This document shows positions 1-12,600 of a stretch of DNA of 64,000 nucleotides, one piece after another (the first letter of the stretch is position 1; every line of letters begins with the position of its first letter). The stretch is taken from positions 104,434 through 168,433 of the forward strand of contig JACATO010001529.1 in assembly GCA_018389105.1 (NCBI GenBank), read 5' to 3'. Source of the DNA: Nautilus pompilius (lineage: Eukaryota > Mollusca > Cephalopoda > Nautilida > Nautilidae). The notes under the pieces were generated by a model, which was given only the letters and a program-made list of their open reading frames with translations, did no database searches and was not told where the DNA came from. The position numbers and the translations under genes were made by a program.

Positions 1-2420
1 TGAAATCTTCATTTTCCACCAAACAATTCTCAAAAATTAATGTCTCAATGTATTTATTTACCACCGTACTGGGCAGAATTGTTGTACAAGAACTTATTTT
101 CTCATGCCTCAGTAAGTAGAGAAAACATCATTTATTTAGGTTTTAGAAAATATGTCAATCGCTAAAGGTTTTTTTTCTCTTTTTAACAGACTTTCTCTCT
201 CTCTCTCCTTTCATTTCTTGTAGGAGTTCCATAAGTAAGAAGGTCCAAATGGTGGCAGGAAAGAAAAAAAAAAAACCAAAAGTCTAATGCTGTTTGTCAT
301 GGAAATCACAAGATCTAGTGAACCTCTCAAATTTAATAAAAATGGCAGACTTTGCGAAGAGAAAGATGGCAGATGTTTGAGAGATTTGTTGATGGTCTCT
401 GCAAACAGTAATGGCTCAACCAAGTTAGCTCCCTTCCCTCCAGTGTTTGCTGCCATTTTTTTGTTTTGTTTCCAAACCAGATTTATTATTCTCTCTTAAT
501 TTGTTGTCAAAATTACTTATATAATCATACATAACATTCAATAACATTAATCTATATAAACAATTATCTATATCAAACATAATGTACTATATTGTGTGTA
601 ACGATTATTTTTGTGAAAATGTTGAGACAAAAAGAAGAATAAACGTTATGTAAGTTACAGATTTGTTGCATTTATGCATGTGTAATGTTACATGGGAACA
701 ATCAGCAGGTGGGTTCCCTGCAAAGTCATACTTCATAATTATGTATAGTAACGTGGAGTTGCACTAGGAAACATTTTCATAACAGGTGGCATTCCCAGAA
801 TGTGGTTGGGACAGATAGACTACAACAGCAGAGCCAATGTAAGGCCGCCAAAGTAGGATCTGACTCCAACCTTGATGTTTTGATGCAGTTGCGATGCCCA
901 GTCAGTCGCCATGATTCAAATTGACAATGAAAGAGTGCTAATCTCAGAAGTAACGTAGTAGTCTGTCTTTTGAGCTGACTAGCAGACTAATTCTTATCAA
1001 ATGTCAGGCACTGATGACTGGTAATGCCTGAGGGAGCATCATCAAACTACCACGAAACAAATAACCTAATAGGACAGTATGCACACTCTAGGTGATGTCA
1101 CAGTGGAGAGACATGCTTCAACAAACGTTTTAGAAGACTGACCATTATATCGTTCAACAGGGAAACTCATCCGCAAAGCTAGTAGATGCTAAGGATTCAA
1201 TTTAGCAGCTGAAAATAAGTGGAAAATAGCTTTGGACAACAGGAAGGGGGGATTAATTTATAGATTTAAAATAATGCATGCACCCTAACTTGATACTGAA
1301 GCACTGTCTCAATCATTTGAGAACCCTAAGGAAGCACTGTTTAACCCCAGTCAAGTCAACACTACTGCATAAGCCTTCACCTCCAATTTGTGCCTGGTTC
1401 TCTCAGTTAATTGAATGTCCCTGGTGGAAGGCCTGGTCCCATCAAGAATGGTGACTGGGAACTGTTATTTTATCTGAATCCTTTAGTTTTAGAGGGAAAG
1501 GACAAAATTTAAGAATCACACTAATGGCCATTTGGAACCCTGCTTCCACGTAACAATCAAACTAAAAATTCAAATTTGAGCTCTCAGGAACTGATGCATG
1601 CAAGAAAACAGCATAGAACAGATTATTTCTGCCCTGACTTTGTAACATGCACCACTATCCCGTGTAACAGGGTTAGGGTAACAAGATGCTGGATGATTAC
1701 CATGGCAACCCTCGAGAGTTCAGCAACACTTTCATTGAAGATAAGCAACAGTTCTGCCTGGTTGCAAAGGAAAAATTAGTTTATATACTTAAAAAAAAAA
1801 CAAAATAGATCCTTAATCTAATCTCCTTGGATGAAGAAAAGTCCGTGACTTTGTTCACACAAGCTCCAGGATTTACCGATATAGTTTCATTGGCTGAGTT
1901 GTCTCACAATACCATCCAAACAAGAAACTCCCAGCCATGTACTACATTTACTTTTACGGAGGGACCAGGTAGCTATGACAACTAGACTGGCCTCATGTCT
2001 CTATTTTGTAGTACAGGCTGACTTATGAACATAAAACCGGTGAGAAACAAAACTAGCCGCTTACGTAAGTGCATTAGTGCCTCTTCAAGCCATCAACGGT
2101 CTGGCTAGTGTTTCGGTCGGCTATAGCGTGAATTCTCGAGACTATTTAAAAGAAACCTGATTCGGAGAGGAGAAACCGATCTCACTATCGCATTTGTGGC
2201 TGAGAGAGAAAGGAGGAGGGGAAAAAAAAACACTCCATAAGTCATCGTTAAAGTTTCAAACAACCCCCTTTTTACTAATAATTCTAAAAAAATCCAGTTC
2301 ATTTTGAAAACTGTGCTGTCAGCTCCATTAATCCGACCAGAAAGTGATCCGGTCAAAGACCAAACAACGCACCACTGCCTGAAATTTAAAATGTGCACTT
2401 TTGTTTTCAAACGAAAATGA
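1..2420. other. Non-coding flank, no gene recognised
   Basis: I see no convincing coding exon here on either strand. The sequence is AT-rich with short homopolymers. An 81-codon minus-strand open frame at 211-456 starts at an ATG in a fair context (AAAAAAATGG), but I find no family resemblance, splice partner or coding bias to support it. The stretch lies downstream of AFG1L and may hold the end of its 3' UTR near 2400 plus intergenic DNA. Confidence 0.5.
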
Positions 2421-2428
2421 TTCCAATG

Positions 2429-2434
2429 TTTATT
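2429..2434 (-). terminator. Candidate AFG1L poly(A) signal
   Basis: TTTATT on the plus strand reads AATAAA on the minus strand, about 1.17 kb after the AFG1L stop codon. It is the clearest AATAAA on the AFG1L strand in this stretch and would give a long 3' UTR. Use of the site is inferred. Confidence 0.35.
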
Positions 2435-2726
2435 AAATTTGGATAATAAAAACTATACATAAACACATCCCTAATATTGCATAATAGCTTTATAAATATA
2501 TACATCTGAGCAAACATGACAATAAAAAATATTCTAACAATTATACCATTATGCTAGAAGTACTGAGTGTATACTACTATTTTTTTTTTTAAATTTAAGT
2601 TTTTTTAAACCTTAATGTTACATACTGTAAACAAACATGGACTCTATGGATAAAGTTTAACTGCCTTTTACCTTGTCACATCTGCCCCGACTAAATAGGT
2701 AAGTACTCTTCTGCAGAACACAGAAG

Positions 2727-2915
2727 CTAACACACAACATTATGGCTAAAATGGTAATATCTACTAATACAAAAGATCTTCTTGAGGGGGATGCCAGCTC
2801 GAAGGACATCTTCGCTGACAAGAAACATAAAATGAGACGGCATCTTTTCAATCACTGCTGAGCGTGCAGTGCAGATGTATCCGAGGGTCTTGTTACCAGA
2901 AAATGAAAGATTCAC
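2727..2915 (-). CDS. Possible cryptic or alternative terminal exon, unknown product
   Basis: A minus-strand open frame of about 62 codons is preceded by a strong acceptor (pyrimidine-rich CCTTCCCCTTACAG just right of 2915) and ends at TAG near 2727. The peptide includes SGNKTLGYI and LRAGIPLKKIF; I do not recognise it. It lies about 0.7 kb beyond the AFG1L stop, so it could be chance sequence in the AFG1L 3' UTR, an alternative last exon, or an exon of another transcript. It joins in phase to AFG1L exon 12, which ends in phase 0, but conserved AFG1L C-termini match the 3605-3748 exon instead. Confidence 0.2.
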   Translation of the reverse strand: MNLSFSGNKTLGYICTARSAVIEKMPSHFMFLVSEDVLRAGIPLKKIFCISRYYHFSHNVVC

Positions 2916-3604
2916 CTGTAAGGGGAAGGATGGATTTTTTTTTATTACCCTGTTGCTAAAATTCTGTCCTGTGAGCGTCTACAAATGCTAATATCATGTG
3001 ATCAATACATACACCTGCGGTCAACTGACAGAAATCTGTCACAGTCCTTTGGAGTGCTTCCTCTCAACATGGTGGTGGCAATTATAAGTGGCAGATGTAG
3101 GCAGGATTCTTCAGGTTGAAATCACACTTCACTAAAGTGCATCTTCTACCAGCATTAAGGTTCCTTATATATCACTGACCACCAAACAAGCAAACAATCT
3201 ATCAAGTTTTAACCTTTCTGGCTGTTGGACCATTTTACAGCCCTTTACACTTACCTGGTCAGCAAGCTGACCCCCATAGAAGGCAGAAACAGAAATAATA
3301 CGAATTACATTTCAGAGTTTGCCCCTTTTAAACCCAAAAATAAATAAGAAAATCTTGAAATAAGTCAAAATAACTGCAACTAGATTCCTCTGGGAATCCA
3401 GATACAGCATTCCTTTTATATTTCTTTCACTATAAAATTGGATTCAATTTGTCTTATTAGCTTATCTCCCTGTAAAACCAAATGCTTCTCCCCATCATCA
3501 ACAGTTACTAGCTTCACTCAGTTAAGAGAGAGAAAAGAAACACAACCTAAACATTAAAGGTGTCGTTTACCTCAAACAACAGAGACTAATCACAAAAGTC
3601 TTCA

Positions 3605-6600
3605 TCATAACTTCTGGTGTGCGGGCACATCCCTGTCCAGCTCCCAGTACTCATCGGTCTGCATCTCGCTGAGCCGTGATATTGTTCTTGTAAATGCAAA
3701 CAACTCCTCCTCTCCTGTGAATATGCTTGCCTCAGCTAAACTGCTCGTCTGCGGGATAGAATCAGGTTTCAAAGACTCTCAAGACAGAGCCAAAAGGGTA
3801 CAGAGAAGAAGATTAAAGACTATTCAGAATCAATTGTTCAGCTGCAGTTTACCTTTTTTTGTTGTTGCTGGTGCGACTGACACACAGGTAACAGAACGAC
3901 GTAGCCTGCCACATACCACTACCTTTCAAGTCTCTATCTCTCAGTAGAGACCGAGACCCGGAGGCTGATACCTTCTTTGTTAGAATTAACCCTCTGTAAC
4001 AACAAATTCAGCCGGTAAAGGGGATCAAGAATAGATCGTGCCGGAAAGGTCCGCCAACCGCGTCCTGAAATCTAACTTGGGGGTCCCCACTCCGGGCCAT
4101 AGCAATTCAGCAGAGCCCTTCAATGAACTCTGACCTTCCTACTGGTACTCACCTCCACAGTAAGAACAAAATCAAACTCATGAGAGCTTGAACAGTTCAG
4201 AAAGTACAAATTTGATTTACCTACATTGTATTTAGTTGGGGAAAGCCTTGCTAGTAGAGCTGAATAAGGCCATGTTAAAAACCAATGACAAAACTAACAC
4301 AATCAGTGGAAGGGGAAAAGGGACAGGAAGAAATGAATCTATGGTAGCTGAAGGTGAAGCAACATGTCTGTGTAAGGTATAGCACAAGGATGCTTTCAAA
4401 CACATTTTAAAAATGTTTCCACTACCTGGTCTGGAAAAGCAATCAAGCAGCATACTACACGTACACTAACAGATACGTCTTTACTAACATTTAAATGTGA
4501 ATGTTTCTTAGGTATGGTAAGGCCTCTAGTGACATATCATGTTTTACCAGAATCTAACCTCCCCATATTAAATTTCATGAATACCTTTGCCCAGAAGATT
4601 TTAAAAAAAAACTAGACAACCAGATATGAGATGGCCAATGCTGTTTAGCTCACCATGATCCATTGTGGAAAAGAGACAGACAGGAATGGGCTCAGAAATG
4701 CACTTTTGGTCAAGAATGGCAGATATTTGGTAATGGGCAGAATCCATCCAAGAGAGCTACCTATATTACTAGCTATGTATTCTTTAAGCCTTTTCCAAAA
4801 CATCCACAGCAGCAGCCATAGTTGTGGACTCATCAAAAGAAATGTCGCATATCTCGTACATAAAATTGGTTTATTAGTAACAAACAGTTACATAAGAATG
4901 AAATATGTTTCAGTCATTTTTCCATGTCTCCATCTGGAATTAGACCAGAGGAAGACCATTTGGGCTCAGCGGAATGATGGTAAGTTAAAGAAGAAATTTT
5001 GTCATTTTTAGACTGTACACAGGTGGCACAGGTTTTAATCAAAGGAAAAGACTGCTGTACCACCAGGAGCATATCTACTGCAAATTAGCATCATTGCAGT
5101 CCTAAAAGCAGTCCTCTGGTCAAAACCCTGCTGGTGGTGGACATGGAAAGATCATCGAAATGTAGACTCATCAGTTACTTTGGTTACTGGTAATAAGGTG
5201 TCAGAGAATGACCGAATAGCATGAGAGAGAGGACTAATGAAAACAGCTGTGAGAAAGTTTATGGTGTCAGAACACTTACTGCTTTGATCCCCAAATCATC
5301 CATCAGTTTCATGTTATCCAGCTTATCCTTCACGTTCAGGTCTCCTGATGCAAAGAGAACACTTGGCTGGGCCTCTGCAGAACACACCAACTTAACCTGA
5401 GCGAAGAGTGGAAAAACTCTACTTTTAGCATGCTCCTACAGAGATCTGGCAGCAAACGATATCAAAACAACGTGTCTAAATATTCTTTTCTTCTTTTTTT
5501 TTTTTAAATTCTAGCAAAATTCATTACCCGCTGCCACTTTGCAGACATCCCTCGCCTGCTAGATTATTTTTAGAGAAGGAAAAAAAAATCAACAAAGTCA
5601 AAAATCGCAAAAGCAAGTTTGACGAAATAATTCAAGTTTAAGAGACAGAGAAAATCTAGCGCATCCCAACTTCTTCCTTTCCCCTCACATCTCTTCTCGG
5701 CGTTGCTCACATTAGCCTTCAATTTTGAGTTGGTTTACTGAGATAGTGATGCCGACACATTGACAGTCACAAAGAATCCTGCATCGTGCTCTGGCTGTGG
5801 AACAACATTCATGTACATGACTCTCTTCAGCAAGCTGGGTAGTCCACGGTAACTTTTAATAAGTGAATAGTGAACAGATGACAACCATCTCAGTCTGAAA
5901 ACTGTAATTTAAGAAACAGTTCACAAGTAGTCTCCATGAGGTGTAAAAATCTGATGTAACAAGCTGTATCAAATTGCTAGGGATTATTTTAAGGCCACTA
6001 AAGTCTGCACAATTTTAACATATCCCTACTAAGATCTGGTTGGAAGGCTAGAATGATTAAGCATAAATTATCAAATGCATAAGAATGGATTCATTCTTTT
6101 CATTTCTTGAAAGACTTTTCTCCATCAATCTTGGGTTTCTAAGCTCCTTTGAAGTGAGATTAGAACTCATAGTACACCATCTGGCACAACCATTACACAC
6201 AAACAGAATGCCAGCGTGATGCATACAGATTTACACATGACACACAGAAGATGCCATGATAACACAAAGTTGTTTGTCGTCTTCTTGACAGGAGAGCTAT
6301 CAGGTCATCCATTTATGTTTAGAAAGTATCTATTCCCTGCACATTACAAGACCTCAGTGCGGCTACATAGTTTGTGCTGTGGTACGAGGCCTGTGGGGAA
6401 AAGGTTGTGCACCTACCTTACTGTCGTAGAAAGTGTCAATCAATGTGATGAACCGGCGAGCCTCTGTCTTCCTACTTAGCGACATTTTGGGGATGTTACG
6501 CAGAATAACCACATCAAAGTGGCGGGCAATTTCCAGATAATCAATGGCACCAAGTGGCTGGAATATAGCAGATGAAGAAAAAAAATCTAATTAACCTAAC

Positions 6601-9600
6601 CTACCTTTAAAAGACTGTGGCCCCTTCAACACAGTACAAGTATTCACTCATAAACAAATCCTTAAAAAGATCTACTTTTGCCTGTGTTTCTTTTTTCTTT
6701 TCTTAGCTTTGTAAGCTGTCAAAGTTTAACTGCCCAGACTTTTATTCATTTTTTAATTTTTTTTGAGTTATCTTCCCTTGGTGCACTCTCTATACAAAAC
6801 TCTGGTAGCTTACCTCCCCTTATATTTCTTTCAAGTAGGCAGCAAAAATTATTCCATTAACAAAATAAACACATGCATTTAGTTTACCCAAGATTTTCTT
6901 TTTTAAATCCTCGTCACAGACTTTGGGTGCCTTTTTAAAAACCATTCAATGTTCTTTGAAGTAAAAAAAAAAAAAATCTAGCTGACAATCCAGAATTCCG
7001 TAGAAAGTTATGGATGTCTGTTGCAAAACGTTTTACTCCACACGAGGGAGAATTAAGTCCACACAGGGAAGAACCTATCTCCCCCACTTCTGTATGGCTG
7101 CTTCTTTATCAAGTTTCCCTCAGAAGCCCACCTAGCAACTGGATAACTAGGCTGATGTTGCTAGAAAATTCTGCTGGACAAAACAAATGGGTCATTTTGC
7201 AACTAAAAAAAATTAATTTCAATTAAAAGGCAGTTTTTTTTTTTTTGTTTGGTGGGGTAGAGGGCATAGTTAACCCACTGAATGACAACTTTCAGAACAC
7301 GCAAAAGCGCTCTGCTTCACTCACGTTTATGCAAAGTTCCGTGAAAGTAGCATCCAGTACCCTGCCACAGGTGATGGGTAGCTGGAGCTTTCTTCCTAGA
7401 ATCACTAGCTTCCGAGGACGGACGACTGTGTGGGTGAAAAAATAAAAAGAAGAGAAAAGAAAGAAAAAAATCAGCAACAGAAAACATCAAAATAAGATAT
7501 GGTACAGCCATTGTTCAAAAACAAAAGCTTGCATCAGTCTGTTTATCAAGTATCTAACAAGAAGCTGTTTTTAACCATCTCCATCGTCCTGTAAATTGCA
7601 TAGCCTGTTAACAGCTTTCATGGGCAACGAAGGGGAGATGCTAATGGCTTCAGCGTTGTGTTCTGAGCTGAGAATAGTACTCGGTGGTGTTCAAATCACC
7701 ATTAATAGTCTCGTGCCCTTAATATGACCAATCATAAAATATGTTCTAACTCCTCCAGCAGCTTGGTGATGCAAAAACGTTACTTTTTGGCAGAGTCCAT
7801 TTATAACAACGACATTAACATCTAATGGCACGTTATGCTTACGTCTGTGATGCTGCTTTGCTCCAAATGTAAAAGAGGAGAGCAACCATGGTAAAGAAAA
7901 AACAACCAAGAGGGATGCGATGGCAAGCACCTGGACGCTGTTGAAAGCAGAAACGAGCAGAAAAGTGTTGAGAGACAAAGCGAAAGTGAATACGACTCAC
8001 CTGCTGTTTGTAAATGCGCCAGCTTCTCGAAAATTCTGTTGAGTTCAGCCTCACTGTCGCACTCTGATGTTCTTTGGGTGGGGGGAAAAAGGGGGCGTTA
8101 AAGCAGAAAGTTAGTGACAGTAACCAAAACCAAAAAAAAAGGGTAAAATGAACGAACGAACGGCCATGCATAACCCTGTTAGCAGCAGCAGCACGCATTC
8201 GGTCCAAATCAAAGGACACAACTAAACACACAAAAGAAAAATCTGGTGAATTCTTTAGTTTGCTAAATCCTCAAAAAATTTTAAATAGAGTCAAACTTCC
8301 ACTAAAAAAAACAAAAAGTTGCATCTAATTAATAATTTACATTTATACAGAAACTGCTCGCTGTTGTTTAATGCTTACGTCTATCAGACCACAGGCCCCT
8401 TCACTCAATGTTTCTTAGGGTTTCCACTTGTGATATGTCTAGGACACTTGTGTATTCAAATAGTTTTAAGTTAGTTTCCCCCCCCCCCCACTTCCTAAAC
8501 ACCTCAGAGGACCCAAAGACAGCAAAATGCATAAAGTGCATCTGCATGTGAATGATATAGAATAGGAATTTTTGGTTAAAAACTGCGCTTTGTTTTCCAA
8601 TTTATAATTTCAGACTTTTCCACACAAAAAAAAAAAAAGGGGGGGGGGGAGAGGTGATTAACTCCCTTGCCAAATTTTTAGAAGTTTCGAATGGAAAGCA
8701 ATTTACATCATCATCACGTAAACAATAGCAGCATAGATGTTACGCTACATAAGAGTTTACCTACACAAAGTACACCTTGCCTTCTGCTGACAGTGTCTGC
8801 ATCCGGTAATCCAGTCCAGAATCCAAGCACATCACATTGCAGTATTTCTGAAAATGTCAGAAGTTTTGGCCTGGTTAGAAACCCATGAGTGCGAACAAAT
8901 ATGACATCATGGAAATAAGACATGCGATGAGCCACATCAGACGGATTGTATATTCCTTGGTCTTGTCTTCTTTTCATAAACCTGCTGATTACCCCAGGGG
9001 TGGGGGGACTCCTCCAGTTGTTTTCTGCCCGTCGGTCCCGTAAGTCTCTCCCCCTCGTATTTATCCAGACTGATGTAGGAATTAGCGTAAAGACCCTGTC
9101 CAACTTTCACATCCCTCTAACGGGTGCGCCGCCATCACCACAAGATCTCTGCAGTCTGACTTTTACACAGTTGGACAGATAAAGATGTTAGTGGAAGAAG
9201 AGAGTTTAAATTTTAAACATCTCTGAACATTTTTTTTAAAATAGCCAATGGATTATTGGAAAGGATTCAGTAGTTAGATTCTCTGGAATACCTGCAGGTT
9301 TCAAACATTTAAAGAATTTTCTAAAAAGAAAAAAGGTCACTTTAGATATTTCAGACGTAGTCATTATTTTGTGCCAACAGCAACAAATTCTTTCTGCTAC
9401 CTACAGTTAGAAATACTAAGGGTCATAATTATAAACAGATTCATGTTTGAGCATGGCTTGATAATTTTAAATAATCTTTTAGCAAGGGTATGCCAACAAC
9501 CATTTTTGCTTTTTTTTTATCCACAGAAGCTTTGTGTAAACCATCGACTTCTTGACTCCTTATAATAGTTAAACTTGCATTATACAAAACAATGGCTAAG

Positions 9601-12600
9601 TGGCTTCATTATGGCAGCAATGAATTTTTACACTGACACACACACACACAGAATGCTCGACATTTTGTTTACAAGTGTAAAACAATGCAATAATTCTGGC
9701 TAAGAAAAGCCCTCACCTTCAGTATTCCGATAAAGGGAACAAAGTTTGCTCTCTGAAGACCTTTTTTGTACAGATCTGTAAAGAAAGACAAACTGAACCT
9801 TAATTCTGGTCTCGAGCAGTCACTATGACAAACCTCACTGGAAAATAACTGCACCATAAGAGCAATGGGATGCTCACAAGGTACGAAAAATAAGTAAACG
9901 ATAATTAAGACTTCTAGACAGAAACCAGTGGCCGGATGGCCAAGATTGGGGGTCCTTCAGTTCCCAGTTAGGGCGTCAGCTGTGAACTTCCCACACCATG
10001 GTTTCTTTTCACTCTTCTTCATCAGCTGGCTATGGGAGTTTCCTCTGAGCTCTCCAGCTTCTTCCCATATGAATAGTTCCAGTATTTAATGAGTTCCCAG
10101 CTGAGATTGGCAGTACTGGGCTCTCAGGGCACAGGATAGGCAACGCTCTCTAGTGGATAATAGGGACACTACACTCCCTCAAAAAAAAGTAGTCTTCCTT
10201 GTAGATTCTGATAATTATTATTAAAAAAAAAAAAAAAAAGAAACCGTTAGAAACGCTAGTATATAAAAAGAACAAGGACACACTGAAGATGGCTTTATAT
10301 CTGAATCGACAGTAACATTGAAGGGCAGTAATAACCACAAACGTCGTGCTGCTGGCTGAAATGGAAGATAACTTTATATTTACACCTGCAATTTAATAAG
10401 TACATTTGAATGAAACCTAGGAGCCAGATACTAAGGTGATGTCATTTCAGCTGGATTTGACTTGAACAGATTTCCCCTCATAAAAATGGCAGTCAATGAG
10501 GATTCACCAATGAAAGAGTCCATATTTTAAGCATAAATCAATTTATGGATGCATGCAGGCGCTGATGCCAGGTTAAAAAAAAAAAAAAATCTGGATTTTT
10601 CTGGCAAAGGCTGGATTTGAATCTGCAAACTCTGGCATCGTCATCACCACGTGCCATCCTCGACACAAAATGGGCCAGAGAGAAACGCCCTGTCTGTCTG
10701 TCTCTCTCTCTCTCTGTGCGCGTGTGCGCGGAAAGCTCTCATAATCCTTCCACAGCGGATGTGAATCCAGGAACAAACCCCCTGAGTCTCTAGTAGAACT
10801 CTTTCAGTTTTAGATGTACCCACATGGCTAGTTGGTAAAGAAGTGAGAGAAGAAACCATGCCAAGGAGGTACGTCAAACTAAGTCAGCCCCTCCCCTCCT
10901 ATGGGAATCAAACTTGGGATCTTGACCTTAGCAGGGCAAAAGGCTGACCACCAGACCGCTGCAACGCCCACCTAGATGTATAGCTTGCAGTCTATATAAT
11001 AATAATAAATGGGTGTTATGCAAGAGCTGTATGCATGCTATAAGTGATGGATTGAAGACAGTAAAACAAAGTAAAATTTAAACCACCTTTATTTAAAGAA
11101 ACTGCATTAAAACCGGTTTAAAACAACCGATGTGCAAACTATGCATTAATGCTGTCTAATGATATTTTTTTTAGCATTATAGACTTTGTGGGGCGACAGC
11201 AAACATCTGACAAACTTACCATCTGGAGCTCTGTTGGAAGTCGCTACCATGACAACCCCGTTTGTAAACAGCTCGGTGAACAGACGCTTTAATATCATGG
11301 CATCAGCAATGTCAGTTACCTGAGAGGAGAAGGCAAGCATTTATTGTACAAGCTGAAGTTTCAGCATCTAAATTTAGCATAAATCACTATAGCTTAAGAC
11401 AGAAAAGAAAAAAAAAAACAAAACAACAACAACAAAATACAGCGATATCTTGTTTGTTTATGTAAGACTTTCATTGTTTTCTGGACTTGTTGATACCTGG
11501 AGTTTGCATCTGCCACTGATAACAGAAACATTCCCACAATGCTGTGCAAGCCACCAAAATTCCCAACATGTCGTGAAAAGAAACCGCACCAGAGCCAATA
11601 CTACAGGAGGAGAGAACTGTGCCCATGCATAGTTTGCGTCAGAGGTGAAAGGGTTAGTCTTCATAGGACTGCTTTGTGACAGATTCCATTCAGAGGGTCA
11701 GGACAACAAATAACCAACATCGAACCAATACAGAATTTTCTCTTTCCTCTCGATGTGGACTTTAAAAGCAAGTTTTTCATATCTTCTAAAATGTTCTTTC
11801 TTTCTTTCTTTTTTTGGCTCCATAAATGGTAATTTCAATTTCTCTCTCTCTCTCTCTCTTTTAACATAATTTAAAAGGTTCAAGCAAAAAAAAGAAAAGG
11901 GAGAAAAGGCTAAGTTAACCTGAAATTCGTCAAAACACAAGAGCCAGGTCTCCGAGCTGATTTTCTTGGCCATGGGAGGTATTGGGTCAAAAGGCTGAGT
12001 CTTGTGAACACTGTATTGCCTCGGCATGTTCTGTTTCATGGCATGAATCCCTGCAACAAAGCAGCACCATTTTGAATATTCCTGTGAAGCAATTCAAGTC
12101 AAAAAATAAATTATATTTCTCAAAACACCTGCACAGCAAGGTTTTTTATTTTTTTTTTTACCTAAGAGAAACCAAACAGAAAACGCAATAGTAAAAGACA
12201 AACCTTTGCCGTATGCGTGTTCTGAAAAAGATCTGAGGGAAGATATACGATATCTTAAAGCAGGTGGGTGCATGGAATCTGAAACTTCCATCTGCCAGAA
12301 ATTTAGAAAAATATTCCCACAATGCAACACTATGGAAACCCGAAATATTGGGCGCTCACAATAAGACTCAGCTAAACCCTGACTGACAACAATTCTGACA
12401 GATCCCAGACACAAATATTCAGCATTCTAGGAAATGCTGGTTTCAGATCCAGTAAAGCCCTGTTTTTAAAGTGGAGGCAATTCAGCATTCAGCCAGAGCT
12501 GATCGATCAAACACAATTAGAAATTAAGTAAATAGCAACGATAATTAGTAAGCATCAATGCTGCTCTCAGTTAATAATTGCATCACTGTTCTACAATGTC

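Noticed and set aside
211-456. 81-codon minus-strand frame starting MAANTGGKGANL
   Set aside because: The start context is fair, but there is no homology, splice partner or coding support; left as unsupported.
8069-8071. Acceptor CATCAG a few bases inside AFG1L exon 9
   Set aside because: Using it breaks the frame; the upstream AG with donor GTAGGT of exon 8 gives the conserved [10 protein letters not shown] sequence.
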